Assembly: GCA_007570785.1 (NCBI GenBank)
Contig: ML664175.1
Coordinates: 5,737,294 to 5,801,293, forward strand
From: Antilocapra americana
Taxonomy: Eukaryota > Chordata > Mammalia > Artiodactyla > Antilocapridae
DNA: 64,000 nt
Direction: 5' to 3'
Below the pieces are notes generated by a model, which saw nothing but the letters and a program-made list of their open reading frames with translations, did not search any database and had not been told where the DNA came from. A program made the position numbers and the translations under genes. Within the stretch, counting starts at the first letter, position 1. The number at the start of each line of letters is the position of its first letter. Below are positions 57,801-63,840 of this stretch, one piece after another.

Positions 57801-60619
57801 TTCTGTGCAGGCAGATTCAGTTAGAGGGAGGACACACCGCAGCACGGGTGGCCACAAACAGGAGATGAATGGAGATGCCACAGCCAGATGGCATGGAGAA
57901 GTACGGTCAAGTCCCCCAGAGAAACGGTGGCTGCAGGGGGTATGGGGTTAAGAAAGGCATGTTTTTGATAATGAGATTCCTAAGGCATTTCTTCATACCA
58001 GTAGATAAAAGTGAGAAGGAAGAATTAGACAAATGCAGTGGAGAAAAGCAGGCATCATGGAAGAAGGAAGTTGTTGAAACCGTGCAGTGATGAGCTAGAA
58101 CAGGGCAACTGACTTTCTGCATGCAAGCCTCTCTCAAGAGGTACCTTTTTGTCTTTATGCTTTTTGCGACTTTCCAAGGGGTTAGGGCTAGATTTAACAT
58201 ATATAAATTTAAAAGAACACACACATCACAGAACTCAGACTCATCCTATGGTAAGCACTTTCCAAGTGCTTTCCAGGCTGGTGTAATTTTATAGTTTTAT
58301 CTTCTGAAGCAGTTATTTCACTCTTGGAAAATGTAATTTGTTTTTCCAGCTGAGACACTGAACTTTACTTCACTAAAGCATAACATCTCTAGAATAAAGG
58401 CTGAGATCATACCATGTTTTCTGATGTTAGCCTGGTAACTTCATGACGGATACTTTCATTGATGTCATTCTCTTCTCTAAATAATTTCTGGAGGTGGTTG
58501 ATTTCCTGACTTAGATGCACCACTTTGAAGTTCAGAGCTTCAATCTCCTTTTCATAGCAATCCTTCTGGGACTGGAAATGGTTCTCTAAAACGCTGTCAG
58601 AGGAATGGTCAAGAAGTTAACCACATAGTCTTTACCCTGATGACGACTCCCAGCAGTTTTGAAAACCCACAATCAGAGCCAGGTGCTAAGCACATAAAGT
58701 TTACCTGTGTACAAAAGGTTACAGGCTATGGAATTAGTAATGTATAATTACAAACTCCAGCTATGTGATGTTATGTGGTGTTAACACGTAGTAGGTGATA
58801 AAAAATTTTTAGACATTATTAAAATTACGTTTCTACTCTACTGCTGTTTGATGCAACAATGATAAAGACACATGTCACTATACATTTTTCAAAACCCATA
58901 GTATGTACAACATCAAGAGTAAACCTTAGTGTAAACTACTGACTCTGCGTGATAATGGTGTGTCAGTGTAAGTTCATCGGTTCTAACAGATGTACCCTCT
59001 GGTGACTCATGTTGATGATGACTGTGTGTGTGTAGGGGAAGGAGGCATATGAGGAATCTCTGTACTTTATGTGAACCTAAAACTGCTCTAAAAATAGTTT
59101 ACTAATTTTTAAGAAAGCAAACATCTTAAATTTAAATACATCTATATATCTAGGAAAATGAAAGTGAGAGTTGGCCCATAAAGAAGGCTGGTGGTGAAGT
59201 CACTAAGTTGTGCTGTACTCTACCAACCCCATGGACTGCAGCCTGCCAGGCTTCTCTGACCATGGGATTCTCCAGGCAAGAATACTGGGGTGGGTGGTCC
59301 TTTCCTTCTCCAGGGGATCTTTCCAAACCAGGAATTGAACCTGGGTCTCTTGCACTGCATAAGGCTGAGTGCCGAAGAACTGTTGCTTTTGAAATGTGGT
59401 GCTGAAAACACTCTTGAGAGTCCCTTGGACTGCAAGGAGATCAAACCAGTCAATCCTAAAGGAAATCAACCCTAGCCATTCATTGGAAGGATGGATGCTG
59501 AAGCTGAGGCTCCAATACTTTGGCCACCTGATGAGAAGAGCTGACTCATTGGAAAAGACCCTGATGCTGGGGAAGATTGAGGGCAGGAGGAGAAGAGGGT
59601 GACATAGGTTGAAATGGTTGGATGGCATCACTGACTCAATGGACATGAGTTTGAGCAAACTCTGGGAGACAGCAAAGGACAGGAAAGCCTGGCATGCTGT
59701 AGTCCACAGGGTCACAAAGAGTCACACATGACTTGTGACTAAACAACAACAACAATATATCTATAGCAACACTGGCTAACTTGTTTGCTATAATCAGTTT
59801 TCATTGTATAGGTTATGTATTTTACTACTTGGCCAGTGATCCCACAAAGAGACTGTTCTTCATTATTAAACCAATTGCTCAGTCCTTGAAGAAATCATCC
59901 CAGGGATTATTAGACCATTCTGTACGGAATTTACTTTGTCTATCAAATCTATGAAAGGTAAATTTTTGACTTTGCAATAGTATTTTGTCTCTGAAAAGTC
60001 ACAAAAAATCCTGAAGGAAATTTCTCACCGTGTTGCTTTCTTTAGTCCTTCGTAAGCAAACCAAAGTTCTCCATCCTCATTTAAATGTTCCAAATCTTCC
60101 AGAGAGAGCCTGAAACATGAGGATGAGAGAATCATTTCTCTCATGTGTTACATGTTTCTAAATACTTGTTGATGCAAAAATGATTACCTGTTTCTTACAT
60201 CTTCAATGTCATAGCTCTCAAGAAGTTGTCTGGTGATCTCTGACATTTTTTCTGAGGGGAAAAGGCAGAACTGGAATAAATCACACTTTTGCATACTTTC
60301 TATTTTCCCATTTCCTTTTTTAGGGCCCAGTTCTCTAGCCCCACACACTCTCCAGCTAACCATCTCATCAGCTAACTTACTAGCTATCCAACCAACCAAC
60401 TATGAAGCCAACCAACTTCCATATACCCACCCAACCAGCCTCAGACCAAAGGACACACTTTGTGGTGACACCTATGATACATTCAGCCTGCCCGCCATGG
60501 GCTCAGTAACTCATATTTTCATTACCTCTCATTTCCCTTTTCTGGGACTGCACATGTTTCTCCACGTCTATCTTCTGTGTCTGAAGTAACTCTATCTCCT
60601 TTTCAAACTCAGAGATCGT
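24745..60619 (-). CDS. MYO5C: MYO5C (unconventional myosin Vc), 3' part: last 16 coding exons
   Basis: Gene-level entry. Myosin Vc is an actin-based motor of epithelial and exocrine cells that moves secretory and Rab-marked vesicles (established knowledge). Exons read here on the minus strand: 60619-60526, 60251-60188, 60109-60029, 58593-58413, 56633-56540, 55827-55767, 53938-53770, 50796-50709, 47267-47169, 45893-45739, 43189-43100, 40465-40315, 39273-38991, 26880-26706, 26195-26115, 24897-24745. They total 2019 nt, exactly 673 codons including the stop, with every phase matching. The product is the last 672 residues of a protein of roughly 1740: distal coiled coil (about 1-277 of this segment), then the globular tail/dilute domain (about 280-672). 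Motor and IQ motifs lie right of the window. No disabling mutation seen. Confidence 0.97.
25081..25113. repeat. perfect 12-bp inverted repeat with 9-nt loop
   Basis: AGACCAGCTCTC and its exact reverse complement separated by GTGAAGAGA, then five T. Lies in the last MYO5C intron, 184 bp from the final exon. Confidence 0.7.
25270..25757. mobile_element. hAT/Charlie-like DNA transposon remnant
   Basis: Terminal sequences CAGTGGTTTGCAAACTCTTT (left) and the inverted counterpart ending GAGAACTGCTG (right) match each other imperfectly as terminal inverted repeats; AT-rich interior. No intact 8-bp target duplication and no transposase frame. Confidence 0.6.
26115..26195 (-). CDS. MYO5C: MYO5C penultimate exon, DIL domain
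   Basis: 27 codons, phase 0 at both ends: [27 protein letters not shown]. Acceptor TGTTTGCAG, donor CAG/GTGAGA. Matches the class V signature Leu-Asn-x-Tyr-Thr-Pro. Confidence 0.96.
26706..26880 (-). CDS. MYO5C: MYO5C exon (3rd from the end), DIL domain
   Basis: 175 nt: one base completing Arg, then 58 codons [20 protein letters not shown] to CTSLSAVQ. Conserved Ala-Lys-Glu-Thr-Leu-Glu-Pro-Leu and Leu-Leu-Gln-Val-Lys-Lys. Acceptor TTTACACCAG, donor CAG/GTAATC. Confidence 0.97.
27440..27885 (+). mobile_element. ancient L1 3' part, left of BovB insertion
   Basis: Decayed L1 end-of-ORF2/3' region (GGTGAGAATGTAAA-type and 'tactcaacaataaaaagga' phrases typical of mammalian L1). The matching downstream part resumes at 30598. 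Confidence 0.7.
27886..28475 (+). mobile_element. BovB LINE, 5'-truncated, left half (split by TFAM retrocopy)
   Basis: Reverse-transcriptase region of a BovB element: FCRFT-like remnants, [20 protein letters not shown] and the catalytic YADD box in [14 protein letters not shown] at about 28.2 kb. Frame-shifted and decayed. It continues after the TFAM insertion at 30049. It inserted into an older L1. Confidence 0.9.
28467..28475 (+). repeat. target-site duplication, left copy (TFAM retrocopy)
   Basis: AAAAGACAC directly before the mRNA-like sequence, preceded by TT, giving the L1-endonuclease preference TT/AAAA. It is repeated at 30049-30057 after the poly(A). The first four A's of the right copy merge with the tail, so the true length may be 5-9. 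Confidence 0.8.
28476..30048 (+). pseudogene. TFAM processed pseudogene (retrocopy of mitochondrial transcription factor A mRNA)
   Basis: Intronless copy on the plus strand, antisense to MYO5C. TFAM packages mitochondrial DNA and activates its transcription with two HMG boxes (established knowledge). Seen: a GC-rich 5' leader (28476-28636), ATG at 28637 opening [18 protein letters not shown] box A region, a one-base loss near 28886 that shifts frame (old frame stops at 28978), reading resumed from 28888 through HMG box B ([14 protein letters not shown]) to VG, then a premature TGA at 29311-29313 where an Arg codon is expected, 3' UTR, AATAAA at 30020-30025, and a poly(A) tail from 30042. A 9-bp target-site duplication AAAAGACAC (28467-28475 and 30049-30057) bounds it. 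It is non-functional as a full TFAM. Confidence 0.95.
30049..30057 (+). repeat. target-site duplication, right copy (TFAM retrocopy)
   Basis: AAAAGACAC after the poly(A) run; BovB sequence continues directly (ACTTGCTCCTTGG), which shows where the interrupted element resumes. Confidence 0.78.
30058..30597 (+). mobile_element. BovB LINE, right half, with 3' end
   Basis: Continues the BovB 3' region (CTTGCTCCTTGGAAGAAAAG onward) to the typical 3' tail of short ACTGA-type repeats at 30575-30597. Collinear with the left half once the TFAM copy is removed. Confidence 0.9.
30598..30815 (+). mobile_element. ancient L1 3' part, right of BovB insertion
   Basis: Continues the L1 3' region (dATGATGGTTGCATAATTCTG, then ACTGAACTCTACACTTTAAA) interrupted by the BovB. 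Together with 27440-27885 it shows a three-layer nest: L1, BovB, TFAM. Confidence 0.65.
33325..33420 (+). mobile_element. decayed CHR-type SINE fragment
   Basis: GGTCGGGGCTCCAAACTTTC and CACTCCCTCGTTGGGGAACC resemble the CHR head and B box; poorly preserved. Confidence 0.45.
34160..34336 (-). mobile_element. Bov-tA-type SINE with internal deletion
   Basis: Reverse orientation, ending GTCACCAGGGAAGCCCC. The segment 'tctttgcgaccccatggactgtag' normally found between the tail and the CATGGAATTCTCC block is missing. Confidence 0.88.
34509..35135 (+). mobile_element. BovB LINE 3' fragment
   Basis: CATCACTTCATGGCAAATAG start, AAGCTATGACCAACCTTGAC, GAGACTCTTGAGAGTCC-type region, (ACA)n tail. ATATAAA occurs at both edges (34502-34508 and 35136-35142), a possible short target duplication in the host L1. 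Confidence 0.88.
35285..35520 (-). mobile_element. ancient L1 3'-end fragment, reverse orientation
   Basis: ATTGTGGTAGAAAACACACA, AAATGCACCATGTTGTGGAA, CAGGCAACCACCATTCTACC: a common mammalian L1 3' UTR read in reverse. Confidence 0.6.
36290..36520 (+). repeat. L2 LINE remnant
   Basis: CTGGTTCTCCTTTCAAGAAG and AAATCCTTCTTGTCCTCCAA resemble L2 3' region; old and diverged. Confidence 0.4.
36583..36900 (+). mobile_element. CHR-type SINE, near full length
   Basis: GGGCTTCCCTGAAGGTTCAG head, CGGTTCAATCTCTGATCTGA box, then GAGCAACAAAGCCCATACAC, AAGCCACAACTACTGAAACC and 'ccaaaaagaaat' tail. It produces the 192-codon minus-strand open frame seen here, which is not a gene. Confidence 0.85.
37972..38262 (+). 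mobile_element. CHR-type SINE, near full length
   Basis: CTAGACTTCCAGGTGGCACA head, AAGAGTAGCCCCACGAGAGG, GCCAAAAATAAATAAATACA tail. Confidence 0.85.
38340..38725 (+). repeat. L2 LINE remnant
   Basis: CATTCCCTTGCCTGGAATGT, GAAGCACTTCCTGTACCATT, and AACAAATACTG near the end are in L2 3' order. Confidence 0.6.
38991..39273 (-). CDS. MYO5C: MYO5C exon (4th from the end), core of DIL domain
   Basis: 283 nt, the longest exon here: completes Val, then 93 codons from [20 protein letters not shown] to CSCRKGMQI, and 2 nt of Arg. Includes the Ser-rich loop RKRSSSIDD, a plausible phosphorylation segment in class V tails (inference), and the conserved Leu-Arg-Lys-Asp-Met-Cys-Ser. Acceptor CTCTCCGCAG, donor AG/GTAAGA. 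Followed by the 12-kb intron with the TFAM retrocopy. Confidence 0.97.
40315..40465 (-). CDS. MYO5C: MYO5C exon (5th from the end), start of DIL domain
   Basis: 50 codons plus one base: [20 protein letters not shown] through [10 protein letters not shown]. Acceptor CTTTCAG, donor TAG/GTAAGA. Helical, with Tyr-Arg-Gln-Ile-Leu-Ser-Asp typical of the dilute domain. Confidence 0.96.
40970..41390 (+). mobile_element. MLT1-type (ERVL-MaLR) solo LTR
   Basis: TGTTATGGACTGAGTATTTG start, ATATGTTGAAGCCATAACCT, CCAGAACTATGAGAAAATAA, TGTGGTATTTTGTTACAGAA end. Old non-coding LTR in a MYO5C intron. Confidence 0.7.
41930..42370 (+). mobile_element. ancient L1 fragment
   Basis: TACAAATCAACAAGAAAAAA, CTTATACCCATGAGACTAAT and 'tggaactttactgatagg' are L1 ORF2-end phrases; decayed. 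Confidence 0.6.
42700..42826 (-). mobile_element. CHR-type SINE fragment
   Basis: T-run, then ATCTCAGCTCCCCATCCAGG, CCAGTGGACCACCAGGGAAG in reverse orientation. Confidence 0.75.
43100..43189 (-). CDS. MYO5C: MYO5C exon (6th from the end), globular tail
   Basis: Exactly 30 codons: [30 protein letters not shown]. Acceptor is a T-run ending TTAAG; donor GAG/GTAGGG. Phase 0 at both ends, so it could be skipped in frame, but the Ser-Phe-Trp-Leu-Ser-Asn-Thr block is conserved in all class V myosins. Confidence 0.95.
43348..43950 (+). mobile_element. BovB LINE 3' fragment
   Basis: CAAAATCACTGAGGATGGTG start through TTGGACTGCAAAGAGATAAA to CAGATATGACTGAGCAACTG. Contains a 26-bp internal tandem duplication (about 43407-43452). 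Lies about 160 bp upstream, in gene sense, of the MYO5C exon ending at 43189. Confidence 0.88.
45739..45893 (-). CDS. MYO5C: MYO5C exon (7th from the end), globular tail
   Basis: 155 nt: completes Asp, then 51 codons [20 protein letters not shown] to [11 protein letters not shown]. This highly conserved block (Pro-Gly-Leu-Pro-Ala, Met-Cys-Val-Arg-Tyr-Ala-Asp) belongs to the N-terminal subdomain of the class V globular tail. Acceptor TGCTCCAG, donor AAG/GTAGGA. Confidence 0.96.
47169..47267 (-). CDS. MYO5C: MYO5C exon (8th from the end), linker and start of globular tail
   Basis: 99 nt: completes Ala, then [20 protein letters not shown] and [12 protein letters not shown], plus one base. The Tyr-Leu-Gly-Met-Leu-Glu-Tyr motif and following Lys-Arg-Glu-Asp-Glu lead into the globular tail, as in other class V myosins. 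Acceptor CCTACAG, donor TTG/GTAGTG. Confidence 0.95.
47620..48418 (-). mobile_element. ancient LTR-like repeat, reverse orientation, split by a SINE
   Basis: AAGGTACCACAAACTCAGTG start, TTACAGTTCTGGAGCTCATA, GATGATCCAGGATACTCTCC, then after the SINE CCTTTGCCATGTAGAGTCAC and GGACATGGACATCTTTGGGT. Same family as 7970-8420. Confidence 0.55.
48045..48299 (+). mobile_element. CHR-type SINE, full length
   Basis: GGGACTCCCCTTGGTGGTCC head to GCAGCCAAACAA and a T/A-rich tail. Flanks TCCTTCACGTAG and TCCCTCACATAG (10 of 12 matching) look like an aged target duplication in the host LTR. Confidence 0.85.
48425..48745 (+). mobile_element. ancient LTR-like repeat, forward orientation
   Basis: GTGGCCTCTAGAAGCTGGAA, GACATCCAGAACTGTAAGTT, CTATTAAGCCACTAATTTCA, GCAGCCATAGGAAATATA end. 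Opposite orientation to the neighbour at 47620-48418. A shorter end fragment of similar type lies at 49280-49395. Confidence 0.5.
49850..50190 (+). mobile_element. L1 3' end
   Basis: GAGAACAGACTTGTAGACAC, GAAGCTGCTGTGTAACACAG, GTAAAGCAATTATCTTCCAA and terminal A-rich sequence: ruminant L1 3' UTR. Confidence 0.85.
50709..50796 (-). CDS. MYO5C: MYO5C tail exon (9th from the end), end of coiled coil
   Basis: 29 codons plus one base: [29 protein letters not shown]. Acceptor TTTTTGTAG, donor AAG/GTAGAA. Last stretch of regular coiled coil before the globular tail. Confidence 0.94.
50865..51345 (-). mobile_element. ancient L1 3' fragment, reverse orientation, split by a SINE
   Basis: TGCTATAATTCACCCCCTTA, CAGCCATCACCACCATCTAA, GCTGCTTTCACTTGGAATAA; resumes after the SINE with GTGGCTGAATACTATCCTAT. 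Confidence 0.65.
51186..51262 (-). mobile_element. CHR-type SINE fragment
   Basis: TTTGGGGCTGTGGGCTCTTA to CCACTGGACCACCAGGGAAT, reverse orientation. Confidence 0.7.
52470..52700 (+). mobile_element. L1 3' end
   Basis: CACACTGCTATATTTAAAAT, CTATATAGCTCAGGGAACTC, ACTGGCTATATTCCAATATA and an A-rich end. Confidence 0.85.
53770..53938 (-). CDS. MYO5C: MYO5C tail exon (10th from the end), coiled coil
   Basis: 169 nt: one base completing Lys, then 56 codons from [20 protein letters not shown] to SRLTMEKR. Acceptor TTCCTCAG, donor AGG/GTGAGG. Strong heptad pattern. Confidence 0.94.
55767..55827 (-). CDS. MYO5C: MYO5C short tail exon (11th from the end)
   Basis: 61 nt, the shortest MYO5C exon here: completes Gly, then [19 protein letters not shown], then 2 nt of Lys. 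Acceptor CATCATAG, donor AAA/GTAAGTG. It shifts phase on both sides, so skipping it would break the frame. The two other frames read arginine-rich or stop-containing sequence. Confidence 0.88.
56250..56500 (-). mobile_element. L1 3' end next to a MYO5C exon
   Basis: Reverse orientation: TATATTGGAGTAAAGCCAAT, ATTGAGCAGAGTTCCATGTG, AAATACAGCAGTGTGTACAT. About 40 bp from the donor of the exon at 56540-56633, in the same sense as MYO5C. Confidence 0.88.
56540..56633 (-). CDS. MYO5C: MYO5C tail exon (12th from the end), coiled coil
   Basis: 31 codons plus one base: [31 protein letters not shown]. Acceptor CTCTGAAG before 56633, donor AAG/GTAACT. An old L1 3' end begins about 40 bases into the downstream intron. 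Confidence 0.93.
57180..57365 (-). mobile_element. Bov-tA-type SINE
   Basis: GAAAGTGAAAGTCACTCAGT start, GACTCTTTGCGACCCCATGC, CAGGGGATCTTCCCAACCCA, ending ACCAGTTGAGCA; reverse orientation. Confidence 0.9.
58413..58593 (-). CDS. MYO5C: MYO5C tail exon (13th from the end), long coiled coil
   Basis: 181 nt: one base completing Arg, then 60 codons from [20 protein letters not shown] to VTRLTSENM. The acceptor was set at CTGACAG because it is the only choice that keeps the phase with the upstream exon (Thr-Arg-Val-Leu-Glu); a nearer TTTAG would break the frame. Donor ATG/GTATGA is weaker than average. Confidence 0.92.
59165..59752 (+). mobile_element. BovB LINE 3' fragment, split by a Bov-tA SINE
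   Basis: Left piece ends at AAGGCTG (59184-59190); right piece restarts AAGGCTGAGTGCCGAAGAAC (59361) and runs to the (ACA)n tail. The duplicated AAGGCTG brackets the SINE. Confidence 0.88.
59191..59360 (-). mobile_element. Bov-tA-type SINE nested in BovB
   Basis: Reverse orientation: GAAGTCACTAAGTTGTGCTG, CATGGGATTCTCCAGGCAAG, ending TCTCTTGCACTGCA. It lacks the usual head, so is 5'-truncated. 7-bp AAGGCTG target duplication. Confidence 0.88.
60029..60109 (-). CDS. MYO5C: MYO5C tail exon (14th from the end)
   Basis: 81 nt: one base completing Arg, then [20 protein letters not shown] and GLKKAT, and 2 nt of another Arg codon. Acceptor TTTCAG, donor CG/GTGAGA. Only one of the three frames is open. 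Confidence 0.93.
60188..60251 (-). CDS. MYO5C: MYO5C tail exon (15th from the end)
   Basis: 64 nt: completes a Glu codon, then [20 protein letters not shown], and 2 nt of an Arg codon. Acceptor CCCCTCAG, donor CAG/GTAATC. Phase fits both neighbours. Confidence 0.93.
60526..60619 (-). CDS. MYO5C: MYO5C tail exon (16th from the end), coiled coil
   Basis: 31 codons plus one base, [18 protein letters not shown] through KREMR, then a GTAATG donor. Acceptor GATTTAG before 60619. Heptad-like spacing of Ile/Leu with many Glu, Lys and Gln marks dimerising coiled coil. This is the most upstream MYO5C exon found; earlier exons lie beyond 64000 or were not recognised. Confidence 0.9.
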
Positions 60620-61266
60620 CTAAATCCCCGCAATGACAGAACCATGTGAAGAAAAAACAGCTGTCACAATTTACGTGAGACAAAGGGAACACTATTACTG
60701 TATATTTATGTATGCAAGTTGTCCTCACTGCAGTTTCTCAGTTAAAATCTTGTTAAACCATCACTGCTCATAAAGTTTGGCCATAAAGTATTGTTTAACT
60801 ATCTAAGATACTGTTATTCTCACATGTACTTGGTTATATCAATAGAGTTAGCCCCCCTACTATATAAAGGGAAAAAGTAAGTCCTTATTATTTGGGGTGG
60901 GGAGGGGGAGGTGAGGGAGCTAAGGAGAAGTCCAGGCACAAGGGTCAAGTTCTCTCTCACTGTATGATGAAATGTTGGACGCAAAGAAGTGGGCAAAGTC
61001 ATCACCTATTTAGGGTTTGGGCTCCAGCTAGGCTTAGATGGGATCCAGTGGCAGGGCCAGGGTGCGCCCTGGGAGTGTGGGAGTTGGTGGTGAGGGCATG
61101 ACCCGAGTCCAGGAAGGGGAAGAGGCTGCTTGTTGGGAAGAGGCTGCATTCTGCCTGTATTCACCTGTGAGGTCAGGTTTGTACTTGTGTAGATGTGGGA
61201 GATGTATAGAGATGAATAACCTTTCCTGGATATTTTTTTTTCCTGTTTTTGTGAAAGATGTCATAT

Positions 61267-62652
61267 CAGTTTAGTTCAGTCTCTCAGTCACGTCCGACTC
61301 TTTGCAACCATGAACTGCAGCATGCCAGGCCTCCCTGTCCATCACAAACTCCCGGAGTCCACCCAAACTCATGTCCATCGAGTCAGTGATGCCATCCAGC
61401 CATCTCATCCTCTGATGTCCCCTTCTTCTCCTGCCCTCAATCTTTCCCAGCATCAGGGTCTTTTCCAATGAGTCTGCTCCTTCGCATCAGGTGGCCAAAG
61501 TATTGGAGTTTCAGCTTCAACATCAGCCCTTCCAATGAACACCCAGGACTGATCTCCTTGCTGTTCAAGGGACTCTCAAGAGTCTTCTCCAACACCACAG
61601 TTCAAAAGCATCAATTCTTCAGCACTCAGCTTTCTTTAGAGTCCAACTCTCACATCCATACATGACTACTGGAAAAACCATAGCCTTGACTAGATGGACT
61701 TTTGTTGGCAAAGTAATGTCTCTGCTTTTTAATATGCTGTCTAGGTTGATCATAGCTTCTTTTCCAAGGAGCAAGCACCGTTTAATTTCATGGCTGCAAT
61801 CACCATCTGCAGTGATTTTGGAGCCCAGAAAAATAAAGTCAGCCACTGTTTCCCCATCAATTTGCCATGAAGTGATGGGACCAGATGGCATGATCTTAGT
61901 TTTCTGAATGTCGAGCTTTAAGCCAACTTTTTCACTCTCCTCTTTCACTTTCATCAAGAGGCTCTTTAGCTCTTCTTTACTTTCTGCCATAAGGGTGGTG
62001 TCATCTGCATATCTGAGGTTATTGATATTTCTCCCAGCAGTCTTGATTCCAGCTTGTGCTTCCTCCAGCCCAGCATTTCTCATGATGTACTTTGCATATA
62101 AGTTAAGTAAGCAGGGTGACAATATACAGCCTTGATGTACTCCTTTTCCTACTTGGAACCAGTCTATTGTTCCATGTCCAGTTCTAACTGGTGCTTCCTG
62201 ATTTGCATACAGGTTTCTCAAGAGGAAGGTCAGGTCATCTGGTATTCCCATCTCTTTTAGAGTTTTCCACAGTTTATTGTGATCCACACAGTCAAAGGCT
62301 TTGTCATAGTCAATAAAGCAGAAATAGATGTTTTTCTGGAACTCTCTTGCTTTTTTGATGATCCAGCAGATGTTGGCCATTTGATCTCTGGTTCCTCTGC
62401 TTTTTCTAAAACCAGCTTGAACATCTGGAAGTTCACAGTTCACGTATTGCTGAAGCCTGGCTTGGAGAATTTTGAGCATTACTTTACTAGCATGTGAGAT
62501 GAGTGCAACTGTGTGGTAGTTTGAGCATTCTTTGGCATTGCCTTTCTTTGGGCTTGGAATGAAAACTGACCTTTTCCAGTCCTGTAGCCACTCCCGAGTT
62601 TTCCAAATTTGCTGACATACTGAGTGCAGCACTTTCACAGCATCATCTTTCA
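61267..62652 (-). mobile_element. BovB LINE with long reverse-transcriptase reading frame
   Basis: 5'-truncated BovB in reverse orientation. A 344-codon frame (62653-61619) covers most of the reverse transcriptase: [40 protein letters not shown], the catalytic [14 protein letters not shown], and QKTKIMPSGP. A second frame (61468-61271) carries the C-terminal end with [20 protein letters not shown]. The endonuclease half is missing, so it cannot move on its own. It is the best preserved BovB here. Confidence 0.93.
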
Positions 62653-62670
62653 ATGTTCATTTAAAAAAAA

Positions 62671-62703
62671 ACATCAAAACTTGTGAATTTTTGTGTGACC
62701 ATT
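62671..62703 (+). repeat. 33-nt near-duplicate after an A-run, copy 1
   Basis: ACATCAAAACTTGTGAATTT and 13 more bases; matches 63426-63458 at 30 of 33 positions. Both copies follow a run of A. Confidence 0.8.
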
Positions 62704-63425
62704 CAAAAATTTTCAGCTTGCCTTAAAAATGGGGAGGGATGTGCTTTAAAATTCAAGCATTTAACAGAAAATATAGTTAAAGTATTTTTAGTTTAATATG
62801 ATTCAATTTTCAGGTACAATTTTCAGAGATGAGCTGGAACTGATGTCAGGCCAGACATTTATATATATGATTTCCCTAAATTGATGGTAATTCTTAAGAA
62901 GGCTTATCAATTAAGATTAGGTTTGGCTAATATAAAAATGAGATGTGCCCTTATTTTGTTGTTGATAAAAACACAGAGATAGAAAATCCAAGACTGAGAG
63001 AATGTTTCCAGGTAATTTCCAGCTCAGTTCCACCATCCCCTTCGGTGGCTCCTGTTCTTGTGGTTCAAAATATCTGCTAGAACCCCAGTCTCCCACCCAC
63101 ATTCCAGGTGGCAGGTAGAGAAATGGGGGTGGAAGAGAAAAGGGTATACACCTTATCTTTGAAAGTAAGCACCTCACAGAAGCATGACTTAACAATGGGA
63201 CCCTTCCATTTATGTTACCAATTCATGGAGTTATAACTAGTGACAAAGGAGGGTGGGGATTGAAACAGGAAAGCCATGTGTCCAGATCACTATTATTATT
63301 TTTAATTAAAAAACAAGGAGAAAATATATGTATAGAGTATAACCTGCAGCTTCTGTTATTGAAGTGTGGTATAACAGTGTTTGGGACAGATAAAATTTTG
63401 CCTATGAAACTGAAAAAAAAAAACC

Positions 63426-63458
63426 ACATCAAAACTGGTGAGTTTTTGTGTGGCCATT
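63426..63458 (+). repeat. 33-nt near-duplicate after an A-run, copy 2
   Basis: ACATCAAAACTGGTGAGTTT onward; second copy of the motif at 62671-62703. Confidence 0.8.
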
Positions 63459-63461
63459 TAC

Positions 63462-63840
63462 AAAACTTTTTTATTTTACATTGTCTAGTCATCAAGCTCA
63501 ATAATGTCCAACTCTTTGTGACCCTATGGACTGGAGCCCACCATGTTCCTCTGCCCATGAAATTCTCCAGGCGAGAATACTGGAGTGGGTTATCATGCAC
63601 TTCGCCAGGGGATCTTCCCAACCCAGGGACTGAACCTGGGTCTCCCGCATTGCAGACAGATTCTTTACCATCTGAGCCACCAGGCAAGCCCATTTTGTAT
63701 TGGGGTATAGCCAATTAACAATGCGGTGATAGCTTCAGGTGAACAGCAAAGGAATTCAGCCATATGCATACTTGTATCCATGCGCCCCCAAACCTCTCCT
63801 CATATCTCTGGATATTTTCTCAGTTAGCATCAGTGTTTAA
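63462..63840 (-). mobile_element. L1 3' end split by a SINE
   Basis: T-rich start at 63467, then after the SINE TATTGGGGTATAGCCAATTA, ATAGCTTCAGGTGAACAGCA, CCAAACCTCTCCTCA in reverse orientation. Confidence 0.75.
63484..63691 (-). mobile_element. Bov-tA-type SINE nested in L1
   Basis: GACTGGAGCCCACC-type region, CAGGGGATCTTCCCAACCCA, ending GAGCCACCAGGCAAGCCC. Flanks ATTTTACATTG and ATTTTGTATTG (9 of 11) may be an aged target duplication. Confidence 0.9.

Larger units (their letters stand above)
50797..60525. other. MYO5C introns of the coiled-coil part
   Basis: Besides listed L1, SINE and BovB copies, 51.8-52.4 kb is AT-rich and L1-like, and 57.5-58.1 kb is purine-rich with open frames on both strands but no protein character. 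53.0-53.7 and 54.0-55.7 kb show nothing recognisable. Confidence 0.6.

Noticed and set aside
58561..58585. alternative acceptor TTTAG for the MYO5C exon at 58413
   Set aside because: It would leave the frame out of phase with the exon at 60029-60109; CTGACAG at 58594-58600 restores Thr-Arg-Val-Leu-Glu.
63212..63718. 168-codon plus and 163-codon minus open frames
   Set aside because: Both run through a Bov-tA SINE and the L1 end.
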